Assembly (NCBI GenBank): GCA_031265025.1
Contig: JAISDF010000008.1
Coordinates: 1-5,030 of the forward strand
Direction of reading: 5' to 3'
Length of the DNA: 5,030 bases
Source of the DNA: Spirochaetaceae bacterium
GTDB taxonomy: Bacteria; Spirochaetota; Spirochaetia; Treponematales; Breznakiellaceae
Position numbers and translations under genes: made by a program. A model generated the notes under the pieces. That model was not told where the DNA came from. It was given only the letters and a program-made list of their open reading frames with translations, and ran no database searches. Shown one piece after another: positions 1 through 4,002 of the stretch. Each line of letters starts with the position of its first letter. Position 1 is the first letter of the stretch.

Positions 1-296
1 GTTTCCAGAAACCCGTCTTCAGCGTCTTCAATATCCGCCTGAACGGCAAATACCGTTTTTCCGTTTGTCTCGCGTTTCCTGATAACCGCCCCATTAAAAA
101 GGATAAGAAGCCGTATGCCCGCATACATGCTATTCCGCGTCTCTACCGGGGCCGACGCGATATCCGGGTAGGCCTCGCGCACGCACGCGCTGCATAAATC
201 ATCCTCAATCCAGAAACAGGGCGCCCCTGTTTTTTCGATACAGAGCCGGCAGTCATTCTCGGTACAGCCGCATACGCGGCATTTCCTTAGCTTCAC
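1..296 (-). CDS. Small cysteine-rich, probably zinc-binding protein (C-terminus cut by window edge)
   Basis: The frame starts at GTG (296-294) and is open to the window edge, giving 98 residues without a stop. The N-terminal 40 residues hold eight cysteines: C6, C9, C11, C16, C19, C27, C35 and C38. They form a C-x2-C-G-C-T-E-x2-C cluster and a later 'PCFWIEDDLCSAC' stretch. Small phage and plasmid proteins with the pattern 'C-x2-C-G-C-T-[DE] ... W-[IV]-E-x-D-L-C-S-x-C' are familiar to me, but I know no proven function; zinc binding is inferred from cysteine spacing. The remaining 60 residues include a hydrophobic patch (GIRLLILFNGAV) and an acidic end (DIEDAEDG). The start is chosen because GTG overlaps the methylase stop as GTGA and sits 7 bases after a GGAGG. 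Role unknown; perhaps a nucleic-acid-binding accessory of the same operon. Confidence 0.75.
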   Translation of the reverse strand, partial: MKLRKCRVCGCTENDCRLCIEKTGAPCFWIEDDLCSACVREAYPDIASAPVETRNSMYAGIRLLILFNGAVIRKRETNGKTVFAVQADIEDAEDGFLE

Positions 297-1153
297 GACG
301 CCGCCTCCAGTCCGAATAACTCCCCCTGTAACGAAAAGTTGCGCCAGACAATTTCCCGCTTCTGATTCCCCGCTTCGTCAACCGTGTCTATAGCGGTTTT
401 GTTGAAACGCGGCAAATAGGCGTCATAGAGTTCATTGGCGTAGCCGGAAAGGACTATTTTGGCGGAAGACTTGGCGATGAGCGTACAAAGCCTGACATGG
501 CCGTCATCGGCCATTTCGCATTTGTAAATTTTCCTTCCCTTCCTGGTACTCATGACATAGGGCGGGTCAAGATACATAAGGACCTCCGGGCGGTCATATT
601 TTTCAATGAGCGTAAGCGCGTCGGTGTTTTCAATCTGGACACAGTTGCCGCCCTGTGAGGTAAGCCGCCGCGAAGCCTGTATGATAACGTCAGGCAGGGC
701 GGTAAATGAGGCGAAGCCTCCGTTACCTGTCTTAATCTTATGCCGCCACCCGTATTTGCGGTCTGACCCATAGCCTATGGAAAACCAGCAGCGCACCAAA
801 AAGCGCCTGGCGTTCTCAATAGCGGAGTCCGAGCGGGTATACGACTCCTCATATTCCCGCCGGCTCCAGGGGGTAAAGGCCACAAGCCGGGCCAGTTCCG
901 CCGGGTTATGGCGGATTTGATAAAACAGGTTATAAATATCGCCGCTGGAGTCATTGATTGTTTCAACGACGCCGGGAACCTTTTTGAAGAATACCGCGCC
1001 CGAACCGAAAAAGGGTTCAAGGTAGGTCATGGTGTTGTACCGGGGCGGGAACAGGGCGATGATGTCATGCGCGAGCCTGTTTTTCGCCCCGGCGTATTTC
1101 AGGAGCGGCGCGGAAAGCGGTCGCGCCGTTTCCCGGCCGGTAGCCGCGTTCAT
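293..1153 (-). CDS. DNA adenine methyltransferase, class D12 (Dam-like)
   Basis: A 286-residue enzyme expected to transfer a methyl group from S-adenosylmethionine to N6 of adenine in duplex DNA. The class D12 signatures are all visible: an N-terminal 'LKYAGAKNRL' (18-27, the counterpart of the family's K-[WY]-x-G-[GA]-K AdoMet-site motif), 'YLEPFFGSGAV' (44-54, AdoMet-binding motif I), the catalytic 'YLDPPY' (194-199, DPPY motif IV), and 'REIVWRNF' near the end, similar to the family's closing strand. Its length is normal for the family and nothing is broken. The ATG overlaps the ssb stop as ATGA and has a purine-rich GGAGGGGG just upstream. No restriction endonuclease is visible beside it, so an orphan, phage-type methylase is more likely than half of a restriction-modification pair. 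The middle residues (about 95-190), which set target specificity, do not tell me the recognised site; GATC is only the family default. Confidence 0.93.
   Translation of the reverse strand: MNAATGRETARPLSAPLLKYAGAKNRLAHDIIALFPPRYNTMTYLEPFFGSGAVFFKKVPGVVETINDSSGDIYNLFYQIRHNPAELARLVAFTPWSRREYEESYTRSDSAIENARRFLVRCWFSIGYGSDRKYGWRHKIKTGNGGFASFTALPDVIIQASRRLTSQGGNCVQIENTDALTLIEKYDRPEVLMYLDPPYVMSTRKGRKIYKCEMADDGHVRLCTLIAKSSAKIVLSGYANELYDAYLPRFNKTAIDTVDEAGNQKREIVWRNFSLQGELFGLEAAS
304..308 (-). promoter_or_regulatory. Shine-Dalgarno GGAGG for the cysteine-rich gene
   Basis: GGAGG on the minus strand lies 7 bases before the GTG at 296-294, inside the last codons of the methylase gene. It supports the non-ATG start and coupling across the GTGA overlap. 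Confidence 0.7.
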
Positions 1154-1533
1154 ACGCTTTCCCCCTCCGGCTCCGGCTCCTCCGGTTCCTCCCGGCCCTG
1201 GTTCCCTCTTGCGAATTCCACGCGGTCGGCCACGATGATGACCCGCGCGTGATGGCCGCCCTCCTCGTCATCCCAGCGGCTTTGCTTAAGCCTTCCGGTT
1301 ACGCGGACTAAAGTCCCCTTTGCCGCCAGGTCCCGGCACAGTTCGGCGGTCCTGCCCCACGTTTCAATGTCGAAAAAGGAAACCTCCTTTTCCGCCTCCG
1401 TGTCGCCGTCCTTCCGGTAATACCGGTTATACGCCAGCGAAAAGGTACAGAGAAGGGTCCCCTTCTCGGTTGCCTTTACAACGGGGCCGGCCGTTAGGCG
1501 CCCCTCAAGCACGTTTAGGTTCACACTGTTCAT
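1150..1533 (-). CDS. ssb: Single-stranded DNA-binding protein (SSB)
   Basis: A 127-residue protein with the bacterial SSB OB-fold pattern: 'MNSVNLNVLEGRLTAGPVVKA' at the N-terminus, 'CTFSLAYNRYY' (29-39), 'VSFFDIETWGRTAELC' (51-66), 'KGTLVRVTGRLKQSRW' (72-87) and a final strand 'ARVIIVADRVEF' (96-107). It coats single-stranded DNA during replication and recombination. The tail after the fold is short (about 20 residues) and acidic (EEPEEPEPEGESV). It lacks the usual D-D-x-P-F tip that recruits partner proteins in cellular SSBs, which suggests an element-encoded SSB with reduced or different partner contacts. The ATG is fixed by a strong AGGAGG six bases upstream, and it overlaps the stop of the read-through topoisomerase frame as ATGA. 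The stop overlaps the methylase start as ATGA. The sequence reminds me of treponeme SSBs, from memory only. Confidence 0.93.
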   Translation of the reverse strand: MNSVNLNVLEGRLTAGPVVKATEKGTLLCTFSLAYNRYYRKDGDTEAEKEVSFFDIETWGRTAELCRDLAAKGTLVRVTGRLKQSRWDDEEGGHHARVIIVADRVEFARGNQGREEPEEPEPEGESV

Positions 1534-1742
1534 TTCTTTCCTCCTGTAGTGGCAAATTCAAGTTCAAGGCTTCCTTCCTTGAGAAAGAAGGCGGCCTTAA
1601 AATCATGGCCCGCTTTGCTCCGGCATTTTTTTACGGCGGTTTTCTTTCCCGCGAGCATAAGCTGTACGTCGCCGGAACTCACCTGTGCCCCGAAACTTTC
1701 CTTCCAGACGGTGAAGGAGCAGCCCTCCTTATAGGAAGCGCA
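1530..1742 (-). pseudogene. In-frame continuation of topB past the TAA: rest of zinc ribbon and C-terminal domain
   Basis: Directly after the TAA at 1745-1743 the same reading frame continues for 70 codons to a TGA at 1532-1530. It starts 'CASYKEGCSFTVWKE', supplying the third and fourth cysteines of the ribbon opened by C-P-R-C upstream. It goes on through 'KKTAVKKCRSKAGHDFKAAF' to 'EGSLELEF', the form expected of a topoisomerase C-terminal zinc-ribbon domain. Its TGA overlaps the ssb ATG as ATGA, like the other junctions in this operon. With it the protein would be 687 residues, normal for the family. No separate start with a ribosome-binding site is evident; an ATG overlapping the TAA (1743-1741) is out of frame and stops after four codons. 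It is either a fragment left by a recent nonsense change or the tail of a read-through protein. It is labelled pseudogene only because a standard code terminates before it. Confidence 0.85.
1540..1545 (-). promoter_or_regulatory. Shine-Dalgarno AGGAGG for ssb
   Basis: AGGAGG on the minus strand, 6 bases before the ssb ATG at 1533-1531. It is the strongest ribosome-binding site in the window and would let ssb be translated well even if ribosomes stop at the TAA about 200 bases upstream. Confidence 0.8.
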
Positions 1743-3593
1743 TTAATAGCTTTTCTTCCCCTCGCGGACGGCGGCGCCGCACCGGGGGCACGTTCCCAGG
1801 GAGGGTTTCTCCCGTTCCGTCACGGCCGTATTGGTTACGGCAAAGGCGGTGAATCTTTTAATGCCTTCAAGGAAGGAGGCGGTCGAGGCGCGCAGCGCTT
1901 CCTCCCACCTAGTGGTTTCCGGCACGGAAACAAAGGCGGCCAGGTGCGGGTTTTCCCTGACGGTCTCAATGAGGAATTTCCCTTCGCCGGTAATGAGGAG
2001 GTTCTTCCCCTTTTCAACGAGGTACTTTTTGTCAATAAGTTTTTTGAGTATGGCGGCCCTGGTGGCCGGGGTCCCGAGGCCCGCAAGGTGTTTCCCGTCT
2101 TCGCCCCTGGGGTTCTCCATGAGGGCGAGGATGGTAGCGTAGGTGTAATGCTTTTTTGGCTGGGTATACTTTTCTTCCGTAACAACGGACACGACGGGAT
2201 ACTCCCCGCCTTCCGAAAGGCCCGCATAGTTGTTTTCAGGTTCCTCATCGCCGTCATCATCGGCATCGTTCCCGGCTTTCCAGCCGGCCTCAAGCACGTC
2301 TGTCCCGTTCTCCCGGAAGAGGTATCCCGCGATAGCGGCGTCAATGGAAACGGCGTTGTACACATAGGGACCTTTGAACACGGTAAAAAACCGCTTCACG
2401 ACCAGGCCGAATACGGCCTTCTCTTCTTCGGAAGCCCCGGCCGGAAGCGGGATGAGGGGAATCAGGGCGTGGTGGTCCTGTAATTCGGCGGAATTAAATA
2501 CCCGCTTGTTTGAAGGCGCGATACGCGCCGGGTCTGAACCTGAGGCAAGCTCAGGATAAACCCCCGCAAGGTTGTCATAAATTCCCTTTACCAGGCTTAC
2601 ATTGTCATCGCCCATGACGCGGGAAGGGGTGCGGGGGTAGGAGAGGCATTTGTGTTTTTCATACAGGGCCTGGGCGGTTTCAAGGGTCTTTTCCGGGGAA
2701 AGGGAAAACGCCTTATGGGCTTCTTTCTGTAAGGCGGTGATGTTAAACAGCTTTGGCGGGTGTTCGGTCTTCTTCTCCGACGAAAGGCCGGTAATGGCCG
2801 CCGTTTTAAGTTCGCCCCTTTTAGAAGTTATTTCAGCTAACGGAGCCGCCCCTTCGGGAAACCTGAACGGGTATTCCCCATTCTCCTTGTTCACGAGTTT
2901 AACGGTACAGTGAGGGCCCTGCCCGCTGTGGAGGGAGGCCGTAACCTCAAAGAATTTCTCTTTGACGAAACGCCCGACGGCGTCCTCCCGTTCATAGACG
3001 GCGGCAAGGACCGCGGTCTGCACCCTGCCGAAAGACAGGGGCAGTCCGCTTTTAAGGGAGATAAGCCGGGTAAGGTTAATGCCGGTAAGCCAGTCGGCCT
3101 GCTGCCGCGCGTAACCCTCCTTTTGGTATGATTCGTATTCGGCAAGGGGCTTTGCCTTTTCGATGCCCGAAAGGATGACCTCCCTGGTCAGGGCCTCGGA
3201 GACCCAGAAGCGTTTCGCTGAGGCATAGCCGGTAAAGCCCGCATACTGCAAAATCTCCGCCCCGATAAGTTCTCCCTCCCGTTCGGCGTCGGTGGCAAGG
3301 AGGAGCGCGTCGCCCTTGCGGGCTTTAAGGCAGCGCGTTACCAGGGCAAGCTGGGCCTTGGTCTTTTCAACGGGCTTGTACTTAAATTCCCTAGGGATAA
3401 TGGGGAGGTCCTCAAGGCTCCACTTTTTGAATTTCCTGTCGTAGTCGTCGGGCGCGTAATTTTCAAGCAGGTGGCCGACCGCGTTGACGATACAGTATTG
3501 GCCGTTTTCCCAATAGCCGTCTTTGGAGCGGGGGACGCCCAGGGCGCTTGCGAAGGCTGCGGCGACGGACGGTTTTTCAGTCAGGATGATCAT
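1743..3593 (-). CDS. topB: DNA topoisomerase III (type IA), ends at a TAA inside its zinc ribbon
   Basis: A 616-residue type IA topoisomerase that cuts and passes single DNA strands, relaxing or decatenating replication intermediates. The TOPRIM domain begins at 'MIILTEKPSVA' (catalytic Glu6) and has 'LLATDAEREGELIG' (98-111). 'YARQQADWLTGINLTRL' (161-177) and 'SFGRVQTAVL' (187-196) are family signatures. The active-site tyrosine is Y319 in 'LSYPRTPSR'. 'LQDHHALIPL' (371-380) and 'GLGTPATRAAIL' (505-516) follow. An acidic insert 'DADDDGDEEPE' lies near 443-453. The ATG at 3593 is chosen because translation begins right at the conserved N-terminus, with AGGAG 7 bases upstream. It overlaps the preceding gene by 17 bases. 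The frame stops at TAA after 'TCPRCGAAVREGKKSY', i.e. after two of four zinc-ribbon cysteines; the missing part follows in the same frame (see 1530-1742). The catalytic core is complete, so the short form may still be active. Confidence 0.93.
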   Translation of the reverse strand: MIILTEKPSVAAAFASALGVPRSKDGYWENGQYCIVNAVGHLLENYAPDDYDRKFKKWSLEDLPIIPREFKYKPVEKTKAQLALVTRCLKARKGDALLLATDAEREGELIGAEILQYAGFTGYASAKRFWVSEALTREVILSGIEKAKPLAEYESYQKEGYARQQADWLTGINLTRLISLKSGLPLSFGRVQTAVLAAVYEREDAVGRFVKEKFFEVTASLHSGQGPHCTVKLVNKENGEYPFRFPEGAAPLAEITSKRGELKTAAITGLSSEKKTEHPPKLFNITALQKEAHKAFSLSPEKTLETAQALYEKHKCLSYPRTPSRVMGDDNVSLVKGIYDNLAGVYPELASGSDPARIAPSNKRVFNSAELQDHHALIPLIPLPAGASEEEKAVFGLVVKRFFTVFKGPYVYNAVSIDAAIAGYLFRENGTDVLEAGWKAGNDADDDGDEEPENNYAGLSEGGEYPVVSVVTEEKYTQPKKHYTYATILALMENPRGEDGKHLAGLGTPATRAAILKKLIDKKYLVEKGKNLLITGEGKFLIETVRENPHLAAFVSVPETTRWEEALRASTASFLEGIKRFTAFAVTNTAVTEREKPSLGTCPRCGAAVREGKKSY

Positions 3594-4002
3594 GGCATAA
3601 CTCCTGTAGGGCGGGGTAATTGAGCTTTCCCCGCTGACGGATAATAAAATACAGGCGGGTATAAAACCCGTCGCCGAACGAACAGGCGCTTCCTGAGTGT
3701 TTCTTGAGGAACCCGACCGCCCTCTTGAGTTTGTCAACCCGTGAAGCCCTGACGCTGAAGAGGAGGGAGACCCGTTTGGAAAGCCCCGGCAGGAAGGTCC
3801 CGGAAGGGGACGGCTCGTTGCGTATAACACACGCTTCCCGGTATGAGGGGTAGGTGTAATACAGCACGACGATGTCGTTCTCCCCGTAGGTAAAAAGGGT
3901 TTCGCGCCTTTTCTTCTCGAAGACCTTGTACAGGTACGGCCCTTCGGCAAAGAGGGAGTAAAACGGGGGCTCCTCCGGTATGGTGATAACGAGCTTTGTC
4001 AT
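3577..4002 (-). CDS. Uncharacterised 141-residue protein between initiator and topB
   Basis: I do not recognise this protein. It starts 'MTKLVITIPEEPPFYSLF', has a lysine/arginine-rich stretch 'EKKRRETLF' (29-37), an aromatic-rich segment 'IVVLYYTYPSYREA' (44-57), a basic, probably helical region 'SRVDKLKRAVGFLKKH' (87-102) and 'FYTRLYFIIRQRGKLNYP' (113-130) near the end. No signal peptide, clear membrane helix or cysteine cluster is visible. The alternating hydrophobic/charged pattern suggests a small soluble alpha/beta protein, and its basic character would suit nucleic-acid or protein contact. The ATG overlaps the preceding stop as ATGA, but no good Shine-Dalgarno is close: a GGAG lies about 14 bases away. 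Translation therefore probably depends on coupling to the upstream gene. The end overlaps the topB start by 17 bases. This frame is preferred over two overlapping ones because those read as Arg/Ser/Pro-rich shadows and lack a fitting start. Confidence 0.7.
   Translation of the reverse strand: MTKLVITIPEEPPFYSLFAEGPYLYKVFEKKRRETLFTYGENDIVVLYYTYPSYREACVIRNEPSPSGTFLPGLSKRVSLLFSVRASRVDKLKRAVGFLKKHSGSACSFGDGFYTRLYFIIRQRGKLNYPALQELCHDHPD
3601..3605 (-). promoter_or_regulatory. Shine-Dalgarno AGGAG for topB
   Basis: AGGAG on the minus strand, 7 bases before the ATG at 3593-3591. It lies inside the end of the upstream 141-residue gene. It decides the topB start against the longer open frame that runs on to about 3950. 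Confidence 0.75.

Noticed and set aside
293..1153. Restriction-modification system around the adenine methylase
   Set aside because: No endonuclease or specificity gene is visible on either side. The neighbours are replication genes and a small cysteine-rich protein.
1160..1190. CCGGCTCC/TCCGG tandem-like repeats at the end of ssb
   Set aside because: They are explained by the Glu/Pro-rich tail (EEPEEPEPE) and are too short and irregular to be an independent element.
1741..1760. Programmed frameshift at the topB TAA
   Set aside because: The continuation is in the same frame as the upstream part, so no frameshift is needed, and I see no convincing slippery heptamer with a downstream stem. 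Only readthrough, mutation or error remain.
1320..2483. Long plus-strand open frame (387 codons) opposite topB and ssb
   Set aside because: It lies antisense to the conserved topoisomerase and SSB frames, reads as Gly/Arg/Phe-rich low-complexity protein with no family signature, and crosses real gene boundaries. It is a shadow of GC-rich coding DNA.
3594..3950. 119-residue N-terminal extension of the topB frame upstream of the ATG at 3593
   Set aside because: The extension is Arg/Ser/Pro-rich and unlike any topoisomerase. The conserved TOPRIM start begins exactly at the internal ATG, which has AGGAG 7 bases upstream. The 141-residue gene explains this DNA better.
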